From Promethearchaeota archaeon (GTDB lineage Archaea; Asgardarchaeota; Lokiarchaeia; Sigyniarchaeales; SOKP01): a stretch of 57,425 nt of DNA. The stretch lies in assembly GCA_011364975.1 (NCBI GenBank), contig RDOE01000014.1:1-57425 (forward strand), given 5' to 3'. Under the pieces are notes generated by a model, which worked only from the letters and a program-made list of their open reading frames with translations, searched no databases and had not been told where the DNA came from. The position numbers and the translations under genes were made by a program. How positions within the stretch are numbered: position 1 is the first letter of the stretch; every line of letters begins with the position of its first letter. Positions 9,341 to 17,330 of this stretch are shown piece after piece.

Positions 9341-10113
9341 TATAGTTCCTCCTTGTCCTTAAATTGCAGGAGTTGCTCGTGACTGCCATATAATACCTCT
9401 AATTGATTTAGGAACTTTTTTACTCGCTCTGATTGTGGGGATGTAAAGAAATGTTCAGGCGTACCACGTTCAATCATCAAACCCTTATCAAGAAAAATCA
9501 TTTCTGAGGCTACAGCTCTAGCAAATCCCATCTCGTGAGTAACTACTATCATTGTTGTCCCTGATTTAGCAATATCAAGCATCACTTGAAGTACTTCTCC
9601 AATCAATTCAGGATCAAGTGCAGAGGTGGGTTCATCAAAAAGTATTACATCTGGTTCCATTGCTAGTGCACGTGCAATACCCACGCGTTGTTGTTGCCCA
9701 CCTGATAATTCGGCAGGATAATGATTAGCCCATGCATCCATCCTAACATTTTTTAACGCTTGGAGCGCTTTTTCATAAGCGTCCTCTTTTTTCATACCTT
9801 TTACCCTACGTAGTCCAATACTTACATTATCAACAGCTTTTAGATGAGAAAAAAGATTGAATTGCTGGAAAACCATACCGATTCTTGATCTCATAACATT
9901 AATGTCAATATCAGAACTCATAAGATTTTGTCCTCGTAAGTATATTTCTCCTTTATCAGGTGGATTTAACATATTAATACAGCGGAGTAAAGTACTTTTG
10001 CCTGAACCACTTGGTCCAAAAATTACCTTAACTTCTTTTTCTTCGACATCAAATGATATTCCTTTAAGAACTTCTAGATTTTCATAGGATTTCCATACAT
10101 CATTTATTTTCAA
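9340..10113 (-). CDS. Polar amino-acid ABC transporter ATP-binding protein
   Basis: ATPase subunit of 257 residues. Walker A is GPSGSGKST, the Q-loop lies in GMVFQQFNLFSHL, the signature is LSGGQQQRVGIARAL, Walker B is VILFDEPTSALDPE and the switch histidine is in VVTHEMGFA. Every catalytic element is intact. It sits between two permease genes, 17 bases after one and overlapping the other by one base, and powers import of an amino acid, probably glutamine, glutamate or histidine-like. Ligand identity depends on the binding protein at 10817. Confidence 0.95.
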   Translation of the reverse strand: MKINDVWKSYENLEVLKGISFDVEEKEVKVIFGPSGSGKSTLLRCINMLNPPDKGEIYLRGQNLMSSDIDINVMRSRIGMVFQQFNLFSHLKAVDNVSIGLRRVKGMKKEDAYEKALQALKNVRMDAWANHYPAELSGGQQQRVGIARALAMEPDVILFDEPTSALDPELIGEVLQVMLDIAKSGTTMIVVTHEMGFARAVASEMIFLDKGLMIERGTPEHFFTSPQSERVKKFLNQLEVLYGSHEQLLQFKDKEEL

Positions 10114-10130
10114 TATTGATTGTTTTATAT

Positions 10131-10820
10131 TTAACCACCCCCCAATCCTAGTTTTTTAAGTTTCTTAGTTTGTCGTTCACCAAAAAAGTTTGTAACAGGA
10201 AAGGTAAATAGGAAATATATAATCGCGACAATAACCATTGTTGGAGCCCAGAGTTCAGGATAGTTAAAAGAAATACGATTGGCGGCACGAGTTAGTTCTA
10301 TGATACCAATAGCATAAGCAAAGGATGAATCTTTAATCACAACTGCATATTCGTTGGACCAACTTGGTAATGCTAATCTCAATGCTTGAGGGAATATGAT
10401 GTGGATGAAAGATTGGAAACCGCTCATTCCTATCGATCGGGCAGCTTCCATTTGCCCAAAATTTACGGAATTTATTGCCCCACGAAATATTTGAGACTGA
10501 TAGGCACCGCTACGAAGGCCTAAGGCTAAAAAAACACTAAACAATGGTCTTTGAAGAGGATTTATATACCAGAGTAACTCAACTGGTATTCCAAACGCAA
10601 AAATGAAGATTAACACTAAAATTGGAATTCCACGAAAAACCTTTTCATAACCACTTGCAAACCACATTAATTCTTTAGCACCATAAATGCGCATCAATGC
10701 AAGAGCTAATCCTATAATCAATCCTAATAAAAGTCCGATCCCTGTAAGTAATAATGTGGTGGGTAATCCAGTAGAAAGAATATAAAAAAAAATAGAGGGA
10801 ATATCTGGAGTTTCACTCAT
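10131..10820 (-). CDS. Polar amino-acid ABC transporter permease, second subunit
   Basis: Permease of 229 residues from the preferred ATG at 10820. A longer GTG start at 10829 adds only three residues. The ATG is favoured because it overlaps the binding-protein stop in the classic ATGA arrangement. The EAA loop reads FGQMEAARSIGMSGFQSFI then HIIFPQALRLALPSWSNEY, as in HisQ/GlnP relatives. About five transmembrane helices are visible starting with TTLLLTGIGLLLGLIIGLAL. It should pair with the 8591 product in the membrane. Confidence 0.9.
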   Translation of the reverse strand: MSETPDIPSIFFYILSTGLPTTLLLTGIGLLLGLIIGLALALMRIYGAKELMWFASGYEKVFRGIPILVLIFIFAFGIPVELLWYINPLQRPLFSVFLALGLRSGAYQSQIFRGAINSVNFGQMEAARSIGMSGFQSFIHIIFPQALRLALPSWSNEYAVVIKDSSFAYAIGIIELTRAANRISFNYPELWAPTMVIVAIIYFLFTFPVTNFFGERQTKKLKKLGLGGG

Positions 10821-11614
10821 GTAAACCACTTATCAATTAGAGCGTCTAAAGTTCCATCTTTATAGGCTTCAACAATAACTTTATTGACCACTCCCAGAAA
10901 CTCAGGTTCCCCCAATCGAGTAAATAAAGCTGTGGGTTCAGCTAATACGGTAAATATAGATTTAAGATTGTATGTTTTGGACCAGACTGTAAATACTGGT
11001 TCGTCTACAAACGCCACATCATATATCCCATTCACCAAAGCTTGAATAACTACATCTGGCTCCGGGAGATCTGTGTAAGTTATACTATAACCAGCATCGA
11101 TAAGATCATCTAACTCATATTGTTCTGCAGTACCTGTTTGAACAACAACACTGTAAGCAGTAAGATCTGTTAAATCATCTATTGTAAATGATTCATTTTC
11201 CAAAGATATAACCACTTCATTAGTACGAATATAAGGCACTGATGATGCAAGAACTTCTATACGCTCCGGTGTGATAAACATAGCCGCAGCAATTAAATCA
11301 ATTGTTCCTCCAACACAGGAGCCTACTAATGCGTCAAATGCCATATCCTGCCATTCAATTGTAACATTAAGCTCATCAGCAATCAGATTGCATAGATCGA
11401 TATCAAATCCTTCTAACTCATCCGTAACAGTATTATAAATCTCAAAAGGTGGCCAACCTCCACTAGTTCCAACAATCATATATCCTCGAGCGTTAATTTG
11501 ATCTAATAATGACACGCGCAGTTGTCCTCCAATGAATGCGGGAACCAGCCATCCACCTAAACCACCTATCAATAAACAAATTACCATCCCTAATACGGCA
11601 AATTCTCTTTTCAC
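10817..11614 (-). CDS. Amino-acid ABC transporter substrate-binding protein
   Basis: Extracytoplasmic solute receptor of 265 residues with an N-terminal signal/anchor helix (residues about 6-29) and a family 3 solute-binding domain. Recognisable segments are VGTSGGWPPFEIYN, GFDIDLCNLIADELNV and ALVNGIYDVAFVDEPV. There is no lipobox cysteine; the uncleaved helix probably tethers it to the membrane. It is the first gene of the operon and begins with GTG at 11614. A GAGGTG ribosome binding site lies 7-8 bases upstream, inside a small inverted repeat. Ligand is a polar amino acid by family; which one is not visible. Confidence 0.92.
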   Translation of the reverse strand: MKREFAVLGMVICLLIGGLGGWLVPAFIGGQLRVSLLDQINARGYMIVGTSGGWPPFEIYNTVTDELEGFDIDLCNLIADELNVTIEWQDMAFDALVGSCVGGTIDLIAAAMFITPERIEVLASSVPYIRTNEVVISLENESFTIDDLTDLTAYSVVVQTGTAEQYELDDLIDAGYSITYTDLPEPDVVIQALVNGIYDVAFVDEPVFTVWSKTYNLKSIFTVLAEPTALFTRLGEPEFLGVVNKVIVEAYKDGTLDALIDKWFT

Positions 11615-11616
11615 GT

Positions 11617-11631
11617 GACGAACACCTCGTC
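11617..11631 (-). promoter_or_regulatory. Short hairpin covering the ribosome binding site of the ABC operon
   Basis: The sequence is a 5-base inverted repeat (GACGA and TCGTC) around a 5-base loop. In the minus-strand transcript it would pair the GAGGTG ribosome binding site of the binding-protein gene whose GTG start is at 11614. Such a stem could reduce translation until melted or displaced. The stem is short and the regulatory role is only a possibility. Confidence 0.3.
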
Positions 11632-11941
11632 ATTCATTTTTACTTTTTATTTATTTTTATAGTTTTATTAAGATATATTTTTATAATAAATTTCAATAGT
11701 GACATATTTAATAAGTTTCTTAATAAAGCTTTTGATTCTTGAACTGATAACCTATAATAAGTGAAAAAAAAGTATAAAAAGGAGAGTTATATGCTCATTT
11801 AGTTTGCAAAACAATCATAAATATTTTTCTAAGGCATACAACATTTACAATTTTTCCCTTTTCTGCTTTAAATCATAGTTGAGATGAAGATTTTAATATA
11901 TCATTAACTAGTTTTATTATTACTAAATAAAATAAAGAAAA
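11632..11941. other. Intergenic region between two divergent minus-strand units
   Basis: This 310-base stretch has no credible gene. It must carry the promoter of the ABC operon near its left end and the transcription end of the SCP2-DUF35-thiolase operon at its right end. On the plus strand an AAGGAG at 11779-11784 is followed by ATG at 11791, but the frame reads only Met-Leu-Ile before TAG at 11800, with no open frame beyond. I regard it as chance or a remnant. Confidence 0.4.
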
Positions 11942-12313
11942 TTATTTTGTTTTTAAAACGATGGTTATCGCTCTTGTTAAACGAATCACATCCATGACTT
12001 TCCCTTTTACAACGGTTATTTGTTCCCTAGAGATAGCATGAGTAAAGTCTCCTTTTCCCTCGCATATTCTCACAATCGCTGCAGGATCGCCTGACATGAC
12101 AATCTTTGCATCCGATTTAACTCCATCGAATAAAGTAACCTCTCGATTTCTAATTTCTATAAAATAAGGGTCTTCATTACTAAGATTGAATTGAAATGAC
12201 ATTTCCCAGTCAATATCGTTTCCAGCTATATTCGTGACAAATACCACCTGAGCTTTCGGATTCATGTTCATCTTTTCAACTGTATTCTTTAGTATTTCTT
12301 TTGATGCTCCCAT
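11942..12313 (-). CDS. SCP2 sterol-binding domain protein
   Basis: Minimal SCP2-type lipid-binding protein of 123 residues. Typical parts are the start of the fold at VVFVTNIAGNDIDWEMSFQF, the central strand region, and VKSDAKIVMSGDPAAIVRIC followed by KGKVMDVIRLTRAITI, which match the 'a.v.i..s.dd...i..Gk' pattern. It probably binds an acyl-CoA or isoprenoid-type ligand. The gene is the last of three in a compact operon, starting three bases after the DUF35 stop, which points to one shared pathway with the DUF35 and thiolase-fold proteins. Confidence 0.8.
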   Translation of the reverse strand: MGASKEILKNTVEKMNMNPKAQVVFVTNIAGNDIDWEMSFQFNLSNEDPYFIEIRNREVTLFDGVKSDAKIVMSGDPAAIVRICEGKGDFTHAISREQITVVKGKVMDVIRLTRAITIVLKTK

Positions 12314-12316
12314 TTT

Positions 12317-12811
12317 TCATACTCCTCCTTCAAATTCAGGTTTTGATATCCAATTATTATACTCATCTTCAGGGACAAAGAAAAAATCCGTCATTTTACC
12401 TTCTCTTTCCTTGTTAAAGACGGTTCTAACCCTTTTCCCTTTTTTTATTTTAGAAGGAACCAGATTTTCTGAGAAGATTCCTTGGAGTAAAGCAGTTTCG
12501 GTACCATCTAGCTTTATATAGCCTATCCCATAGGGTATAGCCTTGATAAACGCGGATGTGGTGTACCATACAATCGTGCTCACCTCTATCGTTCCAGTTT
12601 GTTTAACTTCGACCCAATTAGCAGGCTCATAACAATCAGAGCAATTTATTCTTGGAGGCATCCAAATTTTTCCACATTTTGCACATTTTGTACCTAAAAG
12701 CTTTTTATTGTTCATGACTTCTATAAAAAATTTGGATTGTCCCCCCATTGTATACTTATAATTAATCTTTATGACATCTCTTATTTGATGGTCATGGAAT
12801 TCTTCATTCAT
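12317..12811 (-). CDS. DUF35 zinc-ribbon / OB-fold acyl-CoA partner protein
   Basis: Protein of 164 residues with the rubredoxin-like zinc ribbon CAKCGKIWMPPRINCSDC (two CxxC pairs) followed by an OB fold, EVKQTGTIEVSTIVWYTTSA onward. DUF35 proteins pair with thiolase-fold enzymes: in archaea they bridge acetoacetyl-CoA thiolase and HMG-CoA synthase, and in steroid-degrading actinobacteria a DUF35 domain (ChsH2) is needed by the aldolase Ltp2. Here the gene overlaps the thiolase-fold gene by four bases (ATGA) and precedes SCP2 by three, so complex formation with the thiolase-fold product is very likely. About 20 residues precede the usual domain start. Confidence 0.88.
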   Translation of the reverse strand: MNEEFHDHQIRDVIKINYKYTMGGQSKFFIEVMNNKKLLGTKCAKCGKIWMPPRINCSDCYEPANWVEVKQTGTIEVSTIVWYTTSAFIKAIPYGIGYIKLDGTETALLQGIFSENLVPSKIKKGKRVRTVFNKEREGKMTDFFFVPEDEYNNWISKPEFEGGV

Positions 12812-14091
12812 GGTTGTTTTAATCCCTCCTCATTTGCCATTACAATTATTGCCGCATAAGCTGCTCCTGGGCCTCCTATAGAATGTGATATGGCTCGCCC
12901 TTTTTCGATTGATACTTGATGTTTCCCAGCATCTTCTCGCAGTTGAAGTGCTGCTTCTCCAGTTGACATAATTCCGGTCGCTCCAACTGCATGACCACAT
13001 CCTATTAAACCTCCAGAAGGGCAACATGGTAGTTCTCCTTTCAACCATGGACCCTCACCTGGTTTCTCAAAGGAGTTTTCAATCCATGGACCCCCTTCTC
13101 CAAAAGGAACAAAACCAAGTTCTTCATAAGAAATAACTTCTTGACCGCTAAAAGCATCGTGAAGTTCAGCTAAATCGATTTGGCTTTTTATTTTGTTGTA
13201 ATCTAATCCTGCCATTTTATAAGCTGCTTTTGCAGCATAAATATTTGAGTATAAGCGTCCCATATCTTCCCTATTACCTATAAAGCAATCAGTATTGGCC
13301 GCAGCTACTCCTGTTATCCATATGGGTTTCTCAATTCCTAATTCTCTGACTTTCGATTCGGATGCTAAAATTAATGCTGCAGAAGCTTCAGAATAGAGAC
13401 AGCAATCTAACATTTTGAAAGGATAACAAATAATTCGTGAATAGAGTACATCATCTACAGTAATTTTCATTGGAGCCTGGGCTTTAGGATTTAGTAAAGC
13501 GTTCCCATGATTTTTTACACTTACATAGGCCATCTGTTCCTCTGTAGGATTCCCAAATTCCTCATAATGAGCATTTACCATAGATACATAAGAAGAAGCT
13601 GCCATCATTCCCATAGGATATTCATAGGTCATATCTGCGGAGTAAGCTATAGCATTTAATACTTCTGGAGTTGTGGTTCCCGTCTGCTCGTCATAACAGT
13701 CATTGCATTTTTCTAAACCTATGCAAAGACAAAGATCACTCAATCCAGATGCTACTTCCGCATATGCCATTCGAACCGTATAACCACCTGTTGCACCACC
13801 TGTTGCTACTCTTGTACCGGGTTTATTATTCATTCCAAGATAACTGTTTGTGAAAATGTCTGGCATGAATTGCCGTTCAAATAGTTCATTGTAAATCCCA
13901 TATACTGTTGATTCTAAATCTTTATGTGTAATTTCTGCACCGTTTTTATTCGCGTCTTCGAGAGCTAGTTTTGTGGCATCATAAGCAAGCTCGAAATAGG
14001 TTTTGTCTAAATATCTTGCCTTAAAAGGAGTAACTCCTATACCAATTATCGCAACTTTAGATTTTGACATAAATATTTTATCACTTATCAT
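12808..14091 (-). CDS. Thiolase-fold protein lacking the usual catalytic cysteines
   Basis: Protein of 427 residues in the thiolase/SCP-x superfamily. The fold is complete: VAIIGIGVTPFKARY near the start, ELHDAFSGQEVISYEELG in the middle, and the histidine-bearing SGGLIGCGHAVGATG near the C-terminus. The nucleophile loop, usually C-A-S-G-S-x-A, reads VATGGATGGYTVRMAY, with no cysteine. The C-terminal CxGG motif reads HSIGGPGAAYAA, also without it. Classical thiolysis is therefore doubtful, and a Ltp2-like retro-aldol or carrier role is possible. The four-base overlap with DUF35 supports a complex. The start at 14091 (MISDKIF) or eight codons later (MSKSKV, about 14067) cannot be decided. Confidence 0.85.
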   Translation of the reverse strand: MISDKIFMSKSKVAIIGIGVTPFKARYLDKTYFELAYDATKLALEDANKNGAEITHKDLESTVYGIYNELFERQFMPDIFTNSYLGMNNKPGTRVATGGATGGYTVRMAYAEVASGLSDLCLCIGLEKCNDCYDEQTGTTTPEVLNAIAYSADMTYEYPMGMMAASSYVSMVNAHYEEFGNPTEEQMAYVSVKNHGNALLNPKAQAPMKITVDDVLYSRIICYPFKMLDCCLYSEASAALILASESKVRELGIEKPIWITGVAAANTDCFIGNREDMGRLYSNIYAAKAAYKMAGLDYNKIKSQIDLAELHDAFSGQEVISYEELGFVPFGEGGPWIENSFEKPGEGPWLKGELPCCPSGGLIGCGHAVGATGIMSTGEAALQLREDAGKHQVSIEKGRAISHSIGGPGAAYAAIIVMANEEGLKQP

Positions 14092-14336
14092 AAATCATTA
14101 TAATTTTAAATTGACAATTATATAATAATCTAAATACGGATTAATCATTAATTAATGTTTTAAAAAATCAAAAACTTAGAAAAAATTCACACCAAAAAAA
14201 TAATATTCATAGTTTTTAGTCTAATTTGAGTTTTTTAGGAAATCCATTTATATGGTTGTAGAATTTAAAATTTTGATTTATCAGTTTAGAAGATCAATTT
14301 ACTATATTTTAAATATAATTTTAGGTTAAATATCGT

Positions 14337-15140
14337 ATGAATAATCAAGATTTAATCTTATGTGAATCTAAAGGTCGTATCGCCTTAATTACCATTAATA
14401 GACCAGATAAAGCCCACTCATTTAACGGTGAAATGTTAAAAGCATTACATGCTAAACTAATTGAAGCAGATAATGATGAAAAGATTAAATGCATTTTAAT
14501 TAAAAGTACAGGGCAAAAATTCTTTTCTGCGGGTTATGATTTGAAAGAAATCACTGGTGATCCTCAAAAAGTAGCGATGATTATAGAATGGGGTAGAAAG
14601 GTAAATGAAACGATGCTCCTTATGAAAAAACCTATAATCACTCAAATTCAAGGTATTGCTGTAGGTTTTGGTGTCATGTTAATATTGGCTTCAGACTTAA
14701 AGGTGTTTGCTGATAGAACAAAAGAAGATTTATATTTAAGATTGCCAGAACTCGAAATTTCAGCATTTCCACAGACAGGGGCGACCTTATTACCCTTATT
14801 GACCTTTGGGTTTAATTATGCAAAAAATTTACTTTTTACTGCGGAAAGAGTAGGATTGAAAGAGCTTCAGAATATCAACTTTCCAACTAAAGTTTTCCCA
14901 CTCGACCAATTGGATTCGGAGACTCTTAAATTTGCTAAAGAAATAAGCAAATATCAAACTAAATTTTTAATCTTCACAAAACAAATGTTAAGGATAATGG
15001 ATAAAGGATTGGATAAAGGATTAATCAAGTCATATTTTGATTTGGAAGATGAGTGTGGAAAGGTTGCTTATGATAATAACATTAAAACCTTGAATGAGAT
15101 TGATGAGTTTCTTAAAAAGATATATCAGAAATACACATAA
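14337..15140 (+). CDS. Enoyl-CoA hydratase/isomerase family protein
   Basis: Crotonase-fold protein of 267 residues. Oxyanion-hole segments are FFSAGYDLKE (62-71) and QGIAVGFGVMLILASDL (105-121). The first hydratase glutamate position is non-acidic in GVMLILASD, while Glu138 is kept in LRLPELEISAFPQTGATLLP, the pattern more typical of isomerases. A single-gene unit on the plus strand divergent from the thiolase operon, and convergent with the HPS-like gene just 22 bases downstream. Substrate not known. Confidence 0.85.
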   Translation: MNNQDLILCESKGRIALITINRPDKAHSFNGEMLKALHAKLIEADNDEKIKCILIKSTGQKFFSAGYDLKEITGDPQKVAMIIEWGRKVNETMLLMKKPIITQIQGIAVGFGVMLILASDLKVFADRTKEDLYLRLPELEISAFPQTGATLLPLLTFGFNYAKNLLFTAERVGLKELQNINFPTKVFPLDQLDSETLKFAKEISKYQTKFLIFTKQMLRIMDKGLDKGLIKSYFDLEDECGKVAYDNNIKTLNEIDEFLKKIYQKYT

Positions 15141-15162
15141 ATCTGTGATAAATAGAACTAGC

Positions 15163-15843
15163 TTATGAATTTTCATTAATTGCATTTCGAAACTTTTTTG
15201 CCGCAACTTCTGGATTTTCTACTCGAGTGATTGCCCCTCCAATAATAATAATATCTAAGTCGTAAGATTTCATCTTTGAGATATCTTTAACTTGAATACC
15301 TCCTGCAATTGCTAATTTTGGATGATCCGGTATATTTGCAACAGATTGTAATTCTAGTAAAGGTGAATATCTGGATTCTTGACGATCTAGCCCACTGTGG
15401 ACTAAAGCATAAGTTAACTTTTTACCCATATAATTTAAATCTTTAATCTCCTCAAGTCTTTTTTTAGGGCGCCGTGACATTATAAAATCTGCCATAATTT
15501 CTACTTTAAATTCACGAGCCGCGCGTAAACTTTCTTCTATCGTAACGTTATATGCATCGGCCAATACAGTTATAATATCTGCTCCTGCTTTAGCAGCCAT
15601 TCTTACTTCAAGATATCCCGCATCTGCAATTTTTAAATCAGCACATACTAATTTTTCGGGATAAATTTCTTTCAATATTTGAACTGATTTTATACCTTCA
15701 GACTTTATTAATGGAGTACCCGCTTCCAGAATATCTACATATGGTGCTACTTCCGATACTATTGTAAGAGCTTCATCCAAACTTAATAGATCTAAGGCAA
15801 CTTGTAAAGAAGGGGATAATCTCTTTTCTTTTAGATTTTTCAA
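15163..15843 (-). CDS. 3-hexulose-6-phosphate synthase-like (OMP decarboxylase superfamily)
   Basis: TIM-barrel protein of 226 residues. The HPS/KGPDC signature is clear in VCADLKIADAGYLEVRMA, which carries the metal- and phosphate-site DxKxxD, then KAGADIITVLADAYNVTI and the phosphate-binding AIAGGIQVKDI and IIIGGAITR. HPS condenses formaldehyde with ribulose 5-phosphate. In archaea, run in reverse, it makes ribulose 5-phosphate for nucleotides where the oxidative pentose phosphate route is missing. The isomerase partner (PHI) is not fused and not found beside it. Family membership is firm; the precise HPS reaction is inferred. Confidence 0.8.
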   Translation of the reverse strand: MKNLKEKRLSPSLQVALDLLSLDEALTIVSEVAPYVDILEAGTPLIKSEGIKSVQILKEIYPEKLVCADLKIADAGYLEVRMAAKAGADIITVLADAYNVTIEESLRAAREFKVEIMADFIMSRRPKKRLEEIKDLNYMGKKLTYALVHSGLDRQESRYSPLLELQSVANIPDHPKLAIAGGIQVKDISKMKSYDLDIIIIGGAITRVENPEVAAKKFRNAINENS

Positions 15844-16033
15844 TTAAATTACCTAATATAATTCTTTATGGCTAAAATATCAATTTAAAAATAATGATAC
15901 AGCAAAGTAAGAAAATACAATTTTTACATACTAATGAAAAATTAGCTCTAAAATAAATCTTTTTTAATTTTGATTGAGTATTATTACATAATATTTAGAA
16001 TAACTATAAAAATTAAATTATTAATGAACCTAA

Positions 16034-17068
16034 ATGATAAAGACAAAAATAACTGAAATGTTTGGGATCAAGCATCCCATATTTGCAGCTCCAATGGGAC
16101 CTTTTTATACAAAAGAATTAACTGTGGCTGTATCTGAAGCGGGCGGTATGGGAGTAATAAGCCATACCAACCTTTTAGGGAAGGATAGTTTTAAAACAAT
16201 GAAGGAGGATATGGAATATGTGGTAGAACATACAGATAAACCATTTGGTTTCAATATTAGAACGGGTAGAATGCAATTTGATGCAAAAAAGCTTTGTAGA
16301 CAAGTTCCAAAAATTATCATGGAGAATCAAAAACTCAAAGAACAATGTATTTATGCTTTAACAAGCGCAGGTTCTTCGAAAATGTTGCCTGCAAGCAAGA
16401 ATTTTCAAGCACTCAAAGAAAAAAGTGATATTAAACACTTCCATGTTGCTCCTGCTGCTTGGTTAGCAGATAAATGTGTTGCTTCAGGAGTTGATGGTAT
16501 GGTTGTTACTGGAAGCGAGGGTGGAGGTCATCAATCTTATGAAAAAACAGGTACTTTAGTATTACTTCAAGAAGTAATGGAAAAACATCCTGATTTTCCA
16601 GTGATTGCTTGTGGTGCTTTTGGAAATGGATACGGTCTCGCAGCTGCATTAGGAATGGGAGCAGGCGCAATTGCAATGGGTACAAGATTTATAGCATCAC
16701 AAGAAAGTGAATTTCATTCAAAATATAAGGATATCGTCCCCCCCGCTAAACCTCAAGACACTATTTTAGTTACAGGATTTTTAGGGCCCATAAGATTATG
16801 GAAAAATCAATATGCTTTAAATCATGGCCTTATTGACAGTAGGGAAGAAAAGATGGCTGAAGAAGTAGAATTTACAATGGAACAGCTGATTGAGGATGGT
16901 AAACATTATGAATCTGTTTATTTAGACGGCGATCTAGTAACTGGAGCAATACCTCTTGGTCAGAGTTGTGGTTTAGTGTATAGCATAGATAAAGTTAAAG
17001 ATATAATAGAATCAATTGTAAAGGTTGCTGAATCAAGGCTAAAAGAAGCTTCTACATATATACAATAA
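16034..17068 (+). CDS. Nitronate monooxygenase / 2-nitropropane dioxygenase family FMN enzyme
   Basis: FMN TIM-barrel protein of 344 residues. Diagnostic parts are HPIFAAPMGPFYTKELTVAV at the N-terminus, GVDGMVVTGSEGGGHQ with the family's GxEGGGH motif at about residue 155-165, and the phosphate-binding ACGAFGNGYGLAAALGMGA with AIAMGTRFIASQES. Family members oxidise alkyl nitronates, but relatives also act as enoyl reductases (FabK), so in this acyl-CoA-rich setting a role in acyl chemistry is possible. Single-gene unit divergent from the HPS-like gene. Confidence 0.85.
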   Translation: MIKTKITEMFGIKHPIFAAPMGPFYTKELTVAVSEAGGMGVISHTNLLGKDSFKTMKEDMEYVVEHTDKPFGFNIRTGRMQFDAKKLCRQVPKIIMENQKLKEQCIYALTSAGSSKMLPASKNFQALKEKSDIKHFHVAPAAWLADKCVASGVDGMVVTGSEGGGHQSYEKTGTLVLLQEVMEKHPDFPVIACGAFGNGYGLAAALGMGAGAIAMGTRFIASQESEFHSKYKDIVPPAKPQDTILVTGFLGPIRLWKNQYALNHGLIDSREEKMAEEVEFTMEQLIEDGKHYESVYLDGDLVTGAIPLGQSCGLVYSIDKVKDIIESIVKVAESRLKEASTYIQ

Positions 17069-17330
17069 TTTTTTTGTTTTAATTAAGATTTGATTGTGAT
17101 AAGTATAAATTCAATAAGATCATAGGGAGGAAGTTATATTCTTAACATTATCCTAATAATGCCATCTTATTAATAACTCAAAAAAGATAAACGGATTAAA
17201 TCTATTAATATTTAAAATATTACTCGACTAATTTTTAACTAAATTTTCTATAATTGATCAACTTTAAATATTTATTTTATTATGTTATGTTCTAAAAGAA
17301 AATCTAATAACAATAATTAAACGGTTAAAT

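Noticed and set aside
11779..11802. AAGGAG followed by ATG and a three-codon frame
   Set aside because: Too short to be a gene, no frame behind it, and no link to a downstream plus-strand gene.
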